From: Bacillus weihaiensis
Lineage (GTDB): Bacteria > Bacillota > Bacilli > Bacillales > Bacillaceae
Assembly (NCBI RefSeq): GCF_001889165.1
Contig: NZ_CP016020.1
Location: 2,702,501 to 2,766,500, forward strand
Reading direction: 5' to 3'
DNA: 64,000 nt
Position 1 is the first letter of the stretch. Every line of letters starts with the position of its first letter. The notes under the pieces were generated by a model, which did no database searches, was not told the DNA's origin, and was given only the letters and a program-made list of their open reading frames with translations. This document shows positions 10,072 to 19,922 of the stretch, piece after piece. The position numbers and the translations under genes are program-made.

Positions 10072-11121
10072 ATGACGACACCTAACTTTGCAATCCCTCG
10101 TTCCGTTATTTGGAATGATGAATCTATTTCCCTTTTAAATCAACAAAAAATCCCTCATGTGACAGAGTATCTTGAACTAAAAACTATTCAGGATGTATGG
10201 GAAGCAATCCAATCCTTAAAGGTACGCGGTGCTCCAGCAATTGGGATTACGGCAGCTTTTGGATTAGCTTTATCTGCACTTCAGGATGAAGCAGTGTCTT
10301 TAGTAACCTTTCAAGAAAACATCCGCAAAAACCGAGACTATTTAGCAACATCAAGACCGACTGCAGTCAACTTAGTTTGGGCATTAGATCGTTTAGTAAA
10401 CTCGATTACACATGTAAAGTCTGTTAATGAAGGAAAAACAACAATTGTCCATGAGGCCATTCAGGTTCAAGCGGAGGATGAAGCTGTTTGTCGTTTAATC
10501 GGGGAACACGCTTTAACTCTATTCAACCGTGGAGATAAAGTGATGACAATCTGTAATGCTGGATCCATTGCTACTGCAAAATACGGAACAGCCCTTGCTC
10601 CATTTTATCTGGCTAAGGAAAAAGACATTGATTTACGTGTCTTTGCTTGTGAAACACGACCTGTTTTACAAGGGGCTCGCCTTACAACATGGGAGCTTAT
10701 GCAGGCAGATGTCGATGTAACATTAATAACAGACAATATGGCAGCTCATACTATTAAATCAAAGGGAATCAATTCCATCATTGTTGGGGCCGATCGAATT
10801 GCAGCAAATGGTGACACAGCAAATAAAATTGGTACGTTTAACCTTGCATTATTAGCAAAAGCTTTTAATATTCCATTTTATGTAGCAGCTCCTCTTTCCA
10901 CGTTTGACCCTGCTATTCCAGACGGATCCCATATCCCAATAGAAGAACGTGATGCAGAGGAAGTAACAACTATTCAAGGAGTACGCACTGCCCCTGAAGG
11001 TGTAAAAGTATTTAATCCCGCATTTGATGTAACCCCGAATGAACTTATTTCGGGAATTATCACTGAAAAAGGAATCGTAACAGGTGACTACACAACAGAA
11101 ATCCGTAATCTATTTAGTTAA
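10072..11121 (+). CDS. mtnA: Methylthioribose-1-phosphate isomerase
   Basis: Converts 5-methylthioribose-1-phosphate to the ribulose form. It belongs to the eIF2B-alpha-like isomerase family, with the catalytic cysteine in [10 protein letters not shown] (about residue 160) and aspartate in [18 protein letters not shown] (about 240). [10 protein letters not shown] near residue 50 is another family signature. It starts at ATG 7-8 bases after AAAGGAG and ends before a terminator. Confidence 0.95.
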   Translation: MTTPNFAIPRSVIWNDESISLLNQQKIPHVTEYLELKTIQDVWEAIQSLKVRGAPAIGITAAFGLALSALQDEAVSLVTFQENIRKNRDYLATSRPTAVNLVWALDRLVNSITHVKSVNEGKTTIVHEAIQVQAEDEAVCRLIGEHALTLFNRGDKVMTICNAGSIATAKYGTALAPFYLAKEKDIDLRVFACETRPVLQGARLTTWELMQADVDVTLITDNMAAHTIKSKGINSIIVGADRIAANGDTANKIGTFNLALLAKAFNIPFYVAAPLSTFDPAIPDGSHIPIEERDAEEVTTIQGVRTAPEGVKVFNPAFDVTPNELISGIITEKGIVTGDYTTEIRNLFS

Positions 11122-11248
11122 GGTTAGAAAAGTATGTACAACATTTGATAAGAATTTAAATGGATCTACTAGTGATTGTAGCTGGTAAACTAGGTCATTT
11201 ATTGAAATAGATCATGCAACTTTTTCATATTCGTAGAAGAAAAGAAAT

Positions 11249-11282
11249 AGGCTCTCACTTAATCGGTGGGAGCCTTTCTTTT
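11249..11282 (+). terminator. Terminator of mtnKA
   Basis: AGGCTCTCAC pairs with GTGGGAGCCT (with one G-T), followed by TTCTTTT. Confidence 0.8.
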
Positions 11283-11311
11283 GTAAGTAATAGTCCTAAT
11301 ACTTAGTTAAC

Positions 11312-11422
11312 TTATTTTTTCTTTCCAATTATCTCTTTCATATCATCCTCTGAGATAATGTGCAGCTTAGAAAACAACGTAGCATAAAAATGGATTTTGT
11401 TAGGTCTTTTTTGAAACCACAT
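11312..11422 (-). CDS. Small protein, 36 residues, unknown
   Basis: A short minus-strand frame begins ATG TGG TTT CAA and is preceded by AGAAAGGGGCGAG at a good distance. The product has a basic start (MWFQKRPNK), a central aromatic segment and an acidic patch (SEDDMKE), and ends IIGKKK. It lies downstream of the kinase gene on the same strand. No family is recognised. It is short enough to be chance, so confidence is low. Confidence 0.35.
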   Translation of the reverse strand: MWFQKRPNKIHFYATLFSKLHIISEDDMKEIIGKKK

Positions 11423-11519
11423 TGAAAACTCGCCCCTTTCTTGCGTTCGCGCAACTTTTTTCTCTTAATCTAATAATATGTTGCAAATACAAAAAAGTGA
11501 CAAGTATTGCGACTAGTTG

Positions 11520-13715
11520 TTAATGTTGAAAGATCGGTAATGTAATATGAAAAGTTGTCCCAACATTTTCCTCACTTTCTACCTCAACTAAACCACGGTG
11601 TTCCTCAATGATTTTATAACTAACCATTAGCCCTAGACCTGTTCCCCTTTCTTTCGTCGTATAAAAAGGTTGTCCAAGTCTCTTAATTTTATCTTCTGAT
11701 ATTCCCGATCCTCGATCAGAAATGGAAACGAGAATATGTTCATGGTCTTTCATCGACATATTCACGTCAATTTTTCCTCCATCAGGCATTACTTCAATTG
11801 CATTTTTTAAAATATTGATAAACACTTGTTTTAACTGATTTGGTTCACAAAAAATCACAGGAAGTGCCTTCTCAATTCTTAGATCCATTTGAACATTTAC
11901 TAGGATGGCTTGTGCACTTAATAGCTCAATGGTTTCTCTCATAATCTGGGCTATATTTTTTTGTTGATAGTGAATAGCCTGGGGTCTTGCTAAAACTAAG
12001 AATTCGGTAATAATGGATTCGATTCTACTCAATTCAGAAGTAATGACATTAAAGTACATAGAAAAGTCTTCTTGTACACTTCCCTCTAATAACTGTATAA
12101 ATCCTTTCAAAGCTGTCATTGGATTTCTGATTTCGTGCGCGATTCCAGCTGCGAGCTCCCCTACTACATTTAAAGTATCCGATTTTCGAAGTTGCTCCTC
12201 TAGTTCTTTTTTTTCTGTAACATCTCTAAAAACAGCAAGATTCATATTTTCATTAATATGAAATTTTAATGAAAACTCAATTGTCTTCTCTTCACCTAAG
12301 TCATTCTTATAGGTCACTTCTTGAGTTTTTTCGTGGATATAATGAAGATTTTCCATTCCGTTTTTAGAATTTATTTTCTTTGAAAATAAATGACATAAAT
12401 CAAGAGTTTGATTTTCACGGTTATTAAGCTCAAGGATTTCTCTCGCGATCGGATTAGCATCAATAACTTCAAACGAATCATTAAATAAAAGAATTCCTTC
12501 CATCGCCCCATCAAAGATTTTCCTAAACTTCTGTTCACTTGCAATTAAATTGCTTTCCATTCTTTTACGTTCACTAACATTTCGGAGAATAGTTAAATGA
12601 TGTCCATCTAATATATCCATTTTTGATGTGAATTCAAGTTCCTTATCTTCGCCATTCGGCATATGAAACAATAGTTCAGCTCTAATTGCACCTGTTTGCA
12701 AGTAGCTTTCTTTTATATTAGTAAAGCTAGAGGATTCTTGGTTGACAAAGTCTAGTATATTTCGTTTTACTAATTCCTCTGGAGGTAATTCAAATGTTCG
12801 ACTTGCTGCATGATTCACTTTTTGAATTTGTCCTGAATTCTCCCATATCATAATTGCATCAATAGCATTCTCGAATATTTCTCTAAATCGCTCTTCGCTT
12901 TTATAAAGCTTTAATTCCATCGAACGTTTTTCCGTAATATCTCGCATGATCGCCATATAAAATCCATTGAAAATATTTGAGGTAGTTGTATATTCAAAGA
13001 TTTTCTTTTTACCATTCTTTAATACAACTGGTAGTTCCCCTTTTGCATTACCATCCTCTTTCAACTTCTTCCATAGCTTATCTAATAGAGCCACTTCATC
13101 ATTTCCAATAAAATCACCTAATTCATAGGATTGAAGATGTGCCTTACTTATTTCAAAGCTAGAACAAAAAGAACCATTTGCATCTACAAAGGAACCGTTT
13201 TCATCAAAGATGACAATTCCATCTACAGCGCGATGAAATAAATCCTTAAAAAGTTGCTCATTTATGGTTCTCTCTCTTTCTAGCATTTTCTTAAATGAAA
13301 CATCCTTAATCATGGCAAGATCATATCCATTAATTGCTTGTTTACGAAGAGATAATTCTAAAAATTTCACTTGTCCATTGTCTAATTTCACCACAACCTC
13401 ATGCTTTAATGTATCTGGTGAAAGTCTCACCTCATTTAAAAGTTCTTCAACCTCACCTTTTGAAAGCAAACTTAAAAAATCTGTGAATTTTCTTTTTGAT
13501 AAATGTTTTTTTGTTAATTGAAACATATGACAGGCAGCAGAATTCGCATCAATAAATGTCATTTCTTCATTAAAAATAGCTACAGCATCTAATGCCCCTT
13601 CTAAGATAGCCTCATGCTGGTATAATTTTGATTTTAATAGTTCATTCTCTCTCTCCAAAAAAGACAATTTTTTTCTTAATATAACGACTTCGTTATCCTC
13701 CATCGTTTGCTTCAA
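11520..13715 (-). CDS. kinE: Multi-PAS sporulation-type histidine kinase
   Basis: Cytosolic sensor kinase with no membrane segment: an N-terminal coiled coil, four tandem PAS domains (about 35-505), then HisKA with the phospho-accepting histidine in AAGIAHEIRNPM (about 527) and a HATPase_c domain (NILKNAIEVM, DRGSGI, GTGLGL). This is the layout of KinA/KinE-type kinases that feed the Spo0F phosphorelay. The ykrP and mtn neighbours match kinE of B. subtilis. The ATG at 13748 has no ribosome site; the TTG at 13715 follows AGGGGTGAATAGG and is preferred. The signal sensed is unknown. Confidence 0.85.
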   Translation of the reverse strand: MKQTMEDNEVVILRKKLSFLERENELLKSKLYQHEAILEGALDAVAIFNEEMTFIDANSAACHMFQLTKKHLSKRKFTDFLSLLSKGEVEELLNEVRLSPDTLKHEVVVKLDNGQVKFLELSLRKQAINGYDLAMIKDVSFKKMLERERTINEQLFKDLFHRAVDGIVIFDENGSFVDANGSFCSSFEISKAHLQSYELGDFIGNDEVALLDKLWKKLKEDGNAKGELPVVLKNGKKKIFEYTTTSNIFNGFYMAIMRDITEKRSMELKLYKSEERFREIFENAIDAIMIWENSGQIQKVNHAASRTFELPPEELVKRNILDFVNQESSSFTNIKESYLQTGAIRAELLFHMPNGEDKELEFTSKMDILDGHHLTILRNVSERKRMESNLIASEQKFRKIFDGAMEGILLFNDSFEVIDANPIAREILELNNRENQTLDLCHLFSKKINSKNGMENLHYIHEKTQEVTYKNDLGEEKTIEFSLKFHINENMNLAVFRDVTEKKELEEQLRKSDTLNVVGELAAGIAHEIRNPMTALKGFIQLLEGSVQEDFSMYFNVITSELSRIESIITEFLVLARPQAIHYQQKNIAQIMRETIELLSAQAILVNVQMDLRIEKALPVIFCEPNQLKQVFINILKNAIEVMPDGGKIDVNMSMKDHEHILVSISDRGSGISEDKIKRLGQPFYTTKERGTGLGLMVSYKIIEEHRGLVEVESEENVGTTFHITLPIFQH

Positions 13716-14066
13716 CCTATTCACCCCTATTTTTCGAACTTCACTCATCTACTTATCTGTATTCTACACGTTCTCTCATAGTCCTTCATACATCTACAAA
13801 AACATAGAAAAATAGGAGGTATTACCCGTTCTTGACAGAATAGCTCACACTTTGTCATATTGCTTTTTCTACTAACTGTACCGCAATAGCTACGCTTATA
13901 GACAATCGTAGAAAGATATTGAGTAATTTTATACCTTTACAATTGGTTTACAGATCCATAACAAGACCCCATATAGGTTTTCTTTGTGACGTATAAAGTT
14001 TAGTACAAAACGATTTTGGGAATATGAAATTGATTTCTAAGAAAACTATATGAAAGATGTGAGAAA

Positions 14067-15071
14067 ATGAAAAATAGAGTGAGCTATTTTGATAATGCAA
14101 AATTCTTTTTAATTTTATTAGTCGTATTTGGTCATTTAATTCGTCCACTAATTGAGGAAAATGAAACAATAATGACCATTTATAAATTTGTATATACCTT
14201 CCATATGCCTGCTTTCATCTTGATATCAGGTTACTTTGCAAAAGGGATTAAACAAAAAGGGTATGTTCAAAAAGTGGCAAAAAAGTTAATTCTCCCATAC
14301 TTAATTTTTCAAGGAATATATTCTGTTTACTATTTCTTTATTGAAAACAAAAATCGGTTTATAATCGATCCACTTGACCCGCATTGGTCCTTATGGTTTT
14401 TATTGAGTCTTTTCTTTTGGAATTTACTCTTACTAGGAGTTACAAAGCTTCCTAAAAAGGGTGCTCTTACATTAGCGTTTGGATTAGGAATTGGAATTGG
14501 CTATATTGACGATATTAGTAACTATTTAAGCTTATCTAGAACTTTTGTGTTCTTTCCACTATTTTTAATTGGCTATTATTTAAAGCTTGAAGATTTTTCT
14601 AAAATCACAAGTAAGCACGTAAGAATCTCTTCTATCGTTTTATTAACAGGTATTTTTATCGCGTACTTTAAGATGGATTTTGATTATGAGTGGTTATTTG
14701 GGTCTAAGCCTTATTCACACTTTAGCGAGCCAACACTAATCAGTTCTTTTATTCGACTTGGTTTCTATAGTCTCACGCTTATTACATCCATTTGCTTTCT
14801 CTCACTAATACCTAAGAACTATGCTTTTTACACCGAGTGGGGTACCCGAACATTTTATGTATATCTGCTACACGGATTCATCGTGCAAGCAATGAGAAAT
14901 AGCGTATTTATCAACTGGTTAGAAAGCGTTCAAAGTATCAGCCTAGTGGCCTTTCTTGCTATTTTATTAACATCACTACTTTCTACTAAATTGGTTCAAG
15001 AAATTGCTAAACCATTAATTGAAGTAAGGAGCTTTTCGTTATTAAAATATCGGACCATCACTAAAGGGTGA
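14067..15071 (+). CDS. Membrane acyltransferase 3 family (YkrP-like)
   Basis: A polytopic membrane protein of 334 residues with about ten hydrophobic segments. The N-terminal FDNAKFFLILLVVFGHLI carries the GH pair typical of acyltransferase family 3, which O-acetylates surface glycans or lipids. HMPAFILISGYF is another family signature. B. subtilis has YkrP, of the same type, in the same place beside kinE. The ribosome site is weak. The acceptor is unknown. Confidence 0.85.
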   Translation: MKNRVSYFDNAKFFLILLVVFGHLIRPLIEENETIMTIYKFVYTFHMPAFILISGYFAKGIKQKGYVQKVAKKLILPYLIFQGIYSVYYFFIENKNRFIIDPLDPHWSLWFLLSLFFWNLLLLGVTKLPKKGALTLAFGLGIGIGYIDDISNYLSLSRTFVFFPLFLIGYYLKLEDFSKITSKHVRISSIVLLTGIFIAYFKMDFDYEWLFGSKPYSHFSEPTLISSFIRLGFYSLTLITSICFLSLIPKNYAFYTEWGTRTFYVYLLHGFIVQAMRNSVFINWLESVQSISLVAFLAILLTSLLSTKLVQEIAKPLIEVRSFSLLKYRTITKG

Positions 15072-15168
15072 TTTCGCCCCTGATGTACATTACGTTTTTT
15101 TGATGAACTGTGATAAAATAAATAATTGATTCTATCCTAAAAATACGTAAGAAGTGGTGTGTAACTAA

Positions 15169-16935
15169 ATGAAAACTGTACTATCAACCTTAAATGCTAA
15201 ATATATCCATACAAGTCTATCTATACGCTATTTAAAGGCATACGCTGCCCCTCTATATGATGTGGAATTAGCTGAATATACGATTAAGGATCCCGCAATG
15301 AATGTTGTGACGGATTTGTATACAAAGAAGCCTGACATTGTAGGATTTAGCTGCTACATTTGGAATATTGAAGAAACAATTAAAATCATTAAAATGCTTA
15401 AGAAAATAGATCCTACCTTAATCATTGTTTTAGGTGGTCCTGAAGTCACTTATGACACAAAGGAATGGATGGAAAAAATCCCTGAAGTTGATTTTATTAT
15501 CATTGGAGAAGGTGAACAATCCTTTAAACATCTTCTAGATGAGCTTCATGGTGATCAGAGATTTGAACAAGTAAGTGGTATTGCATACCGTGAGGGTGAA
15601 ACTATTCAAATAAAAGCTCAACGAAATAAAATAGACTTAAAAGAACTTCCCTCACCATTTCGATTTGAAGAAGACCTTCCACACTTATCAAAACGTGTGA
15701 CGTATATTGAAACTAGTAGAGGCTGTCCATTTAGCTGTCAATTTTGTTTATCCTCAATAGAGGTTGGTGTGAGATACTTTGACCGTGAAAAAGTAAAAGA
15801 AGATATACGATTCTTAATGGAAAATGGAGCAAAAACCATTAAATTCGTCGATCGCACCTTTAATATTAGTCGAAGCTATGCAATGGAAATGTTCCAATTC
15901 TTAATTGATGAACACAAACCAGGTACTGTTTTCCAATTCGAAATCACAGCTGATATTATGAGACCAGAAGTTATTCAATTCTTAAATGATAACGCTCCTG
16001 CAGGCTTGTTTCGTTTTGAAATCGGTGTACAATCTACAAATGATGCGACAAATGAGCTTGTTATGAGAAAGCAAAACTTTAGTAAACTGACTAGAACTGT
16101 CACAATGGTAAAAGAAGGTAAAAAAATCGACCAACATCTAGACTTGATTGCTGGCTTACCTGACGAAGATTACTCTTCTTTCAGAAAGACATTTAACGAT
16201 GTATTCGAATTACGCCCAGAAGAGCTTCAATTAGGTTTCTTAAAAATGTTAAGAGGTACAGGTCTTCGCTTGAGAGCTCAAGATCATGGGTATGTATATA
16301 TGGACCATTCCCCATATGAAATTTTGCGAAACAATGTTTTATCTTTTGAAGATATGATTAAAATAAAGCAAGTTGAGGACGTTTTGGAAAAGTACTGGAA
16401 TGATCATCGTATGGACGCAACGATTGAATATCTAGTATCCACTGTCTTTGAATCACCATTTGATTTTTTCCAACAATTTGGATCGTTCTGGGAGGAAAAA
16501 GGATGGACAAGAATAGGTCACCAGCTCGAGGATCTTTATAAACATCTTCATGAGTTCTTGTCTACTGCTAAAACAGAAGATGTTCATATTATTACGGGGT
16601 TTATGAAATACGATTACTTACGAAATCAAAAACACAAACCACGTAAACCATGGTGGTCAGATTCTTTAAACAAGCAGGAACGTAGTAAACTCTATCATGC
16701 CATTTTAGACAACCCTATGCTTCTAGGAGAGGAGTTTGCACAAAAAAATCTCTCTGAAAAAGACTTATTTAAACACACAGTTGTTGAAAAACTTCCATTT
16801 AATTTATTTACGTATTTGAGTAAAGGAAATGTATTGAAAGAAGACTCAATCATATTGGTTCACTACGATCCAATTTTATCGACAACAAATGTATATCCAG
16901 CTACATCACAAGACCTAAATGAAAAGGTTGGATAA
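15169..16935 (+). CDS. B12-binding radical SAM protein (DUF4080)
   Basis: N-terminal cobalamin-binding-like fold (about 1-135: GFSCYIW, VLGGPEVTY, IIGEGEQSF) followed by a radical SAM barrel with the CxxxCxxC cluster motif in SRGCPFSCQFC (about 190). The C-terminal 200 residues match the DUF4080 type. Such proteins do SAM- and often B12-dependent radical methylations or rearrangements; the substrate here is unknown. The B12 fold lacks an evident DxHxxG histidine, so base-off cobalamin binding is uncertain. The gene stands alone, with a strong terminator. B. subtilis has no gene at this place as far as I recall. Confidence 0.85.
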   Translation: MKTVLSTLNAKYIHTSLSIRYLKAYAAPLYDVELAEYTIKDPAMNVVTDLYTKKPDIVGFSCYIWNIEETIKIIKMLKKIDPTLIIVLGGPEVTYDTKEWMEKIPEVDFIIIGEGEQSFKHLLDELHGDQRFEQVSGIAYREGETIQIKAQRNKIDLKELPSPFRFEEDLPHLSKRVTYIETSRGCPFSCQFCLSSIEVGVRYFDREKVKEDIRFLMENGAKTIKFVDRTFNISRSYAMEMFQFLIDEHKPGTVFQFEITADIMRPEVIQFLNDNAPAGLFRFEIGVQSTNDATNELVMRKQNFSKLTRTVTMVKEGKKIDQHLDLIAGLPDEDYSSFRKTFNDVFELRPEELQLGFLKMLRGTGLRLRAQDHGYVYMDHSPYEILRNNVLSFEDMIKIKQVEDVLEKYWNDHRMDATIEYLVSTVFESPFDFFQQFGSFWEEKGWTRIGHQLEDLYKHLHEFLSTAKTEDVHIITGFMKYDYLRNQKHKPRKPWWSDSLNKQERSKLYHAILDNPMLLGEEFAQKNLSEKDLFKHTVVEKLPFNLFTYLSKGNVLKEDSIILVHYDPILSTTNVYPATSQDLNEKVG

Positions 16936-16963
16936 GTGAGAGGAAATCCTCTCACTTTTTTTC
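16935..16963 (+). terminator. Terminator of the radical SAM gene
   Basis: AGTGAGAGGA and TCCTCTCACT form a perfect 10-bp stem with a two-base loop, followed by seven T. Confidence 0.88.
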
Positions 16964-17051
16964 TGAAACGAAAAATTGTGGATAGTACATTAACACCTAA
17001 CCTCGGTGCTAGCACAAGAGACCCACTTACCGGAACTTACGCTATTTGTAC

Positions 17052-17219
17052 TTACTTATCCTTTTGATTGTTCTTCTTTTTATTTCCTTCAATCGCTTCA
17101 AAAAGCTTTGAAGCATTCACATCCCCAAGCTCTTGACCAAATTCCTCTTGTAATAAATCTTTAGAGGCTGGAATTTTATGATTTTGCATTTCTTTACTCT
17201 TCATATGTTTTTTTCCCAT
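17052..17219 (-). CDS. Small basic protein, 55 residues, unknown
   Basis: MGKKHMKSKE at the start, then a mid-segment EEFGQELGDVNASKLFEAIE, and a lysine- and asparagine-rich tail. Its ATG overlaps the TAA of the upstream 50-residue gene (TAATG), a strong sign that both are real and coupled. A GGGAG site lies within the upstream frame. The EFGxE...NA pattern faintly recalls gamma-type SASPs, but this is not enough to name it. Confidence 0.6.
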   Translation of the reverse strand: MGKKHMKSKEMQNHKIPASKDLLQEEFGQELGDVNASKLFEAIEGNKKKNNQKDK

Positions 17220-17371
17220 TATTCTCCCTGCTTTCCTTGCTTTGAATTTCTATTTGCACCCTTCATTGGATCTTGATCATCATTTATCTCAAACTTTTCT
17301 CCACTAGGCATACTTTCAGTTGGTGTGAAATTATTTTTTGTTGCTTGATTTCTAGCTACTTTTCGCTTCAT
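17219..17371 (-). CDS. Small hydrophilic protein, 50 residues, unknown
   Basis: Highly charged, glutamine- and asparagine-rich protein (KRKVARNQATKNNF at the start, SKQGKQGE at the end), with no hydrophobic segment. It starts at ATG after TTGAGGTG, a good ribosome site. Composition and size resemble minor small acid-soluble spore proteins, but I cannot match it to a named one. It is translationally coupled to the following gene by TAATG. Confidence 0.6.
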   Translation of the reverse strand: MKRKVARNQATKNNFTPTESMPSGEKFEINDDQDPMKGANRNSKQGKQGE

Positions 17372-17465
17372 TACTAATTCACCTCAATTTTATGAATGTC
17401 ATACCTTTTTACTTTCTCCACAAGCTACAGGTTGTAATAGAGGAAAGAGTTGGATTTTCTTGTTA

Positions 17466-17603
17466 CTATTGATCTTTTTGTTCATATGCTATTAAGACAA
17501 TTTCTTCACCTGTTTGTTCACGAAGTTGATTCTCTATCTGCATAAGTTGATCCAGCTGCGACTGAGTTAAATGAGCAACAGGAAATTCCGTTTGCTGTTT
17601 CAT
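17466..17603 (-). CDS. Small conserved-looking protein, 45 residues
   Basis: A frame with a strong GCGAGGTGATTTT ribosome site encodes MKQQTEFPVAHLTQSQLDQL and a C-terminal EEIVLIAYEQ. Helix-then-strand character with acidic residues. I think similar short proteins occur in other Bacillaceae but cannot name one. It lies upstream of the two-gene pair, with about 95 bases between. Confidence 0.6.
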   Translation of the reverse strand: MKQQTEFPVAHLTQSQLDQLMQIENQLREQTGEEIVLIAYEQKDQ

Positions 17604-17826
17604 AAAATCACCTCGCTTTCCCACTAGTTTCTCCTATTCAAAGCGAGGTATGATAAATATCAATGGGAAATGATGTATAGAAACTCTTACGAATGATAAA
17701 AGGAGAAGATTCTCACTCTACAAAAAGTGACATACAACGACAAAAATATAACCCAGGAAATAAATCACTCATATTAAGCTGGGTTACAATCCTCGACAGG
17801 AAAAACTTACATATGAATGTAATTAG

Positions 17827-17901
17827 AGACGGATGCTCACTGCTCTCCCTTAAGTAGCAACGTCTGGGAAGTCACTTCCATTAACGGAAATGACAAGAGC
17901 A
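17827..17901. other. Intergenic region with stacked inverted repeats
   Basis: The 17,604-18,092 gap has no convincing gene. In it GTCACTTCC (17871-17879) pairs with GGAAATGAC (17886-17894). TGCTC (17841-17845) can pair with GAGCA (17897-17901) around it, and AGACG (17827-17831) with CGTCT (17861-17865). A structured RNA is possible on either strand, but no known riboswitch consensus was recognised. Confidence 0.35.
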
Positions 17902-17965
17902 CTCACCCTATCTAAAAGAATAATCGTACCTTGCTTTTATCTTCTCCACGTATATAAAAAAAGAA

Positions 17966-18011
17966 AAAGACTGTAAACAATCGATGAGCATCGAATTTGT
18001 CTACAGTCTTT
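17966..18011. terminator. Terminator of ktrD
   Basis: AAAGACTGTA and TACAGTCTTT form a 10-bp stem around a 26-base loop with its own ATCGATGAGCATCGAT-like pairing. On the minus strand it is followed by CTTTTTCTTTTTTT. Confidence 0.8.
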
Positions 18012-18092
18012 CTCCAAGTATCTTCATTTGAAATTTTGTTACTAAAAGGTTTTATCCTTCATTTTACAAAAGCAACAACGTTTACGAAAACT

Positions 18093-19451
18093 TTATCCAA
18101 TAATCACACGTTCTTTAGGATAATGATAATTTGCCTTTTTCTCTTTTGTACCTAACAAATACAAAAAGGTTAATATTCCTACTCTACCGATAAACATTAA
18201 AATCATTATAATAACCTTCCCGATTGAACTTAGATCAGGTGTAATACCCATTGAGAGTCCAGTCGTTCCAAATGCAGAGCAAACCTCAAATAAGATTTCA
18301 ATAAACGAGAATGACTCGGTTATTGTTAAAATCACGACAGAAAAGAAGCAAATAAGTCCAGCAAACATTGTAACGACGACAGACTTCATTAAATCCTCTT
18401 CATGTAATTCACGTCTAAAAACTTTTATGGACTTATTTCCCTTTGCAAAGTGATACAAAAATAGCAAATTCAACGCAAATGTAGTCGTACGTATACCTCC
18501 ACCTACAGAACTTGGAGACGCACCAATAAACATTAGGGCACACATAATAAGAATAGTTGTTTCTGTAAACACACTAATATCCATTGTCGCTAAACCACCA
18601 CTTCTAGTTGCTGTAGATTGAAACAAGGAATAAAAGAACGTCTCATGCCATACTTTGTCCTTGAAAAAATAAGAATATTCTAATACAGCTATTGCAATGG
18701 TTCCAAAAAGAATAAGGGCAAAAAATGTAATAGACGTAAGCTTTGTAAATAAGCTAAATCGATAATTTTTATCTCTTTTAAATAAAAAGTCCTTTACTTC
18801 AATTAACACTGGAAAACCTATAGCACCTAATACAATCAATAAGATAATGACAAATTGTATAAAATAATCATGAGCAAAAGGGATCAATGATTGACCTGTA
18901 ATATCGAATCCACCATTTGTCGTAGCACTAATAGAGGTAAAGAAGCCCTGTAAATATGCTTCCTGCCACGTATTAAAGTACTTTAAAAAATAAGTCCCCA
19001 AGATTAATCCACCAAAGAACTCAATGATTAATATCAGCACTATTATTTGTTTAATCAAACTCACTATTCCTGATAAATTAACCTGGTTTTGATCAGTCAT
19101 AATTAACTGTCTCTCTTTTAATCCGATCTTCTTTCCCATTATGAGCCATACAAACGTACCTAGCGTCATGATCCCTATACCACCGAATTGCAGGACAAAA
19201 GCTAATATAAAGATACCTGGCACACTAAACGTATCAGCAGTAGACATAACGGTTAACCCCGTTACGCTCACAGCACTAACTGCTGTAAACAGCCGATCAA
19301 TGAACACAAATTCCACATCTGGTTTATGAGCAATAGGTAAACTTAATAATAAGACTGATACTGTTACAGCTAAAAAATAATAAGACACAATTAGCTGAAC
19401 GGGTGTTAAGGATTGTAACTTCAACTTCCATTTACTCATTCCATCATTCAT
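18093..19451 (-). CDS. ktrD: TrkH/KtrB-family potassium transporter subunit
   Basis: Ion-translocating subunit with four M1-P-M2 repeats. The selectivity loops are seen as TAVSAVSVTGLTV, ISATTNGGFD, STATRSGGL and SAFGTTGLSMG. These proteins take up K+ (often Na+-coupled) with a cytosolic KtrA/KtrC partner, which is not in the window. Its place next to htpX matches B. subtilis ktrD. The 452-residue length is normal. Start ATG 19451 has only a weak GATTGG site; the methionine at codon 5 is an alternative. Confidence 0.88.
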   Translation of the reverse strand: MNDGMSKWKLKLQSLTPVQLIVSYYFLAVTVSVLLLSLPIAHKPDVEFVFIDRLFTAVSAVSVTGLTVMSTADTFSVPGIFILAFVLQFGGIGIMTLGTFVWLIMGKKIGLKERQLIMTDQNQVNLSGIVSLIKQIIVLILIIEFFGGLILGTYFLKYFNTWQEAYLQGFFTSISATTNGGFDITGQSLIPFAHDYFIQFVIILLIVLGAIGFPVLIEVKDFLFKRDKNYRFSLFTKLTSITFFALILFGTIAIAVLEYSYFFKDKVWHETFFYSLFQSTATRSGGLATMDISVFTETTILIMCALMFIGASPSSVGGGIRTTTFALNLLFLYHFAKGNKSIKVFRRELHEEDLMKSVVVTMFAGLICFFSVVILTITESFSFIEILFEVCSAFGTTGLSMGITPDLSSIGKVIIMILMFIGRVGILTFLYLLGTKEKKANYHYPKERVIIG

Positions 19452-19889
19452 TCCAATCTCACATTTCTACTAACCACTTTCTATTGTAGTCTGTTTGAAT
19501 TCATTTTTCTAGACTACCTTTAAGAATAACGGGAGAGTGCTTGAAGTTCAACACTTAACATAAAAGCAAAATTTCCTTCAAAGAGAAAAGTTCTTAAAGC
19601 TAAAAGGTAAACGTTGTTTTGGATTTATTAGGTAAACATGAATCTAGACAAAAGCTGCCCTATTATAAGTACTTACTGTGTCTATCTTATAGAATTCCCT
19701 ATAAATGAAAAGCTAATTCTAAATTTGACATATAGTGATTTTCTTATTGTATTATTTCATTCATTGGATGTACGATTTCAAATAGATAGCTCTTAGATTG
19801 GAGAACTCTTTATCTGTTAGGAATAGCAAATCAGCTTTAGTTATCCACCTATATCTTAGGAATTACTTTAATAATTTCTCATATTAAAA
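19452..19889. other. Intergenic gap upstream of ktrD
   Basis: About 440 AT-rich bases between ktrD and the htpX terminator. I see no frame with a ribosome site and no riboswitch core. It probably holds the ktrD promoter. Confidence 0.4.
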
Positions 19890-19917
19890 AAGGAGATAAC
19901 CTAATGGTCATCTCCTT
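19890..19917 (-). terminator. Terminator of htpX
   Basis: AAGGAGATGACC pairs with GGTTATCTCCTT (minus strand) around a four-base loop, followed by TTTTT. Confidence 0.85.
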
Positions 19918-19922
19918 ACTAC

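Noticed and set aside
17640-17990. c-di-AMP (ydaO) riboswitch near ktrD
   Set aside because: It lies downstream of ktrD rather than in its leader, and the class core motifs are missing.
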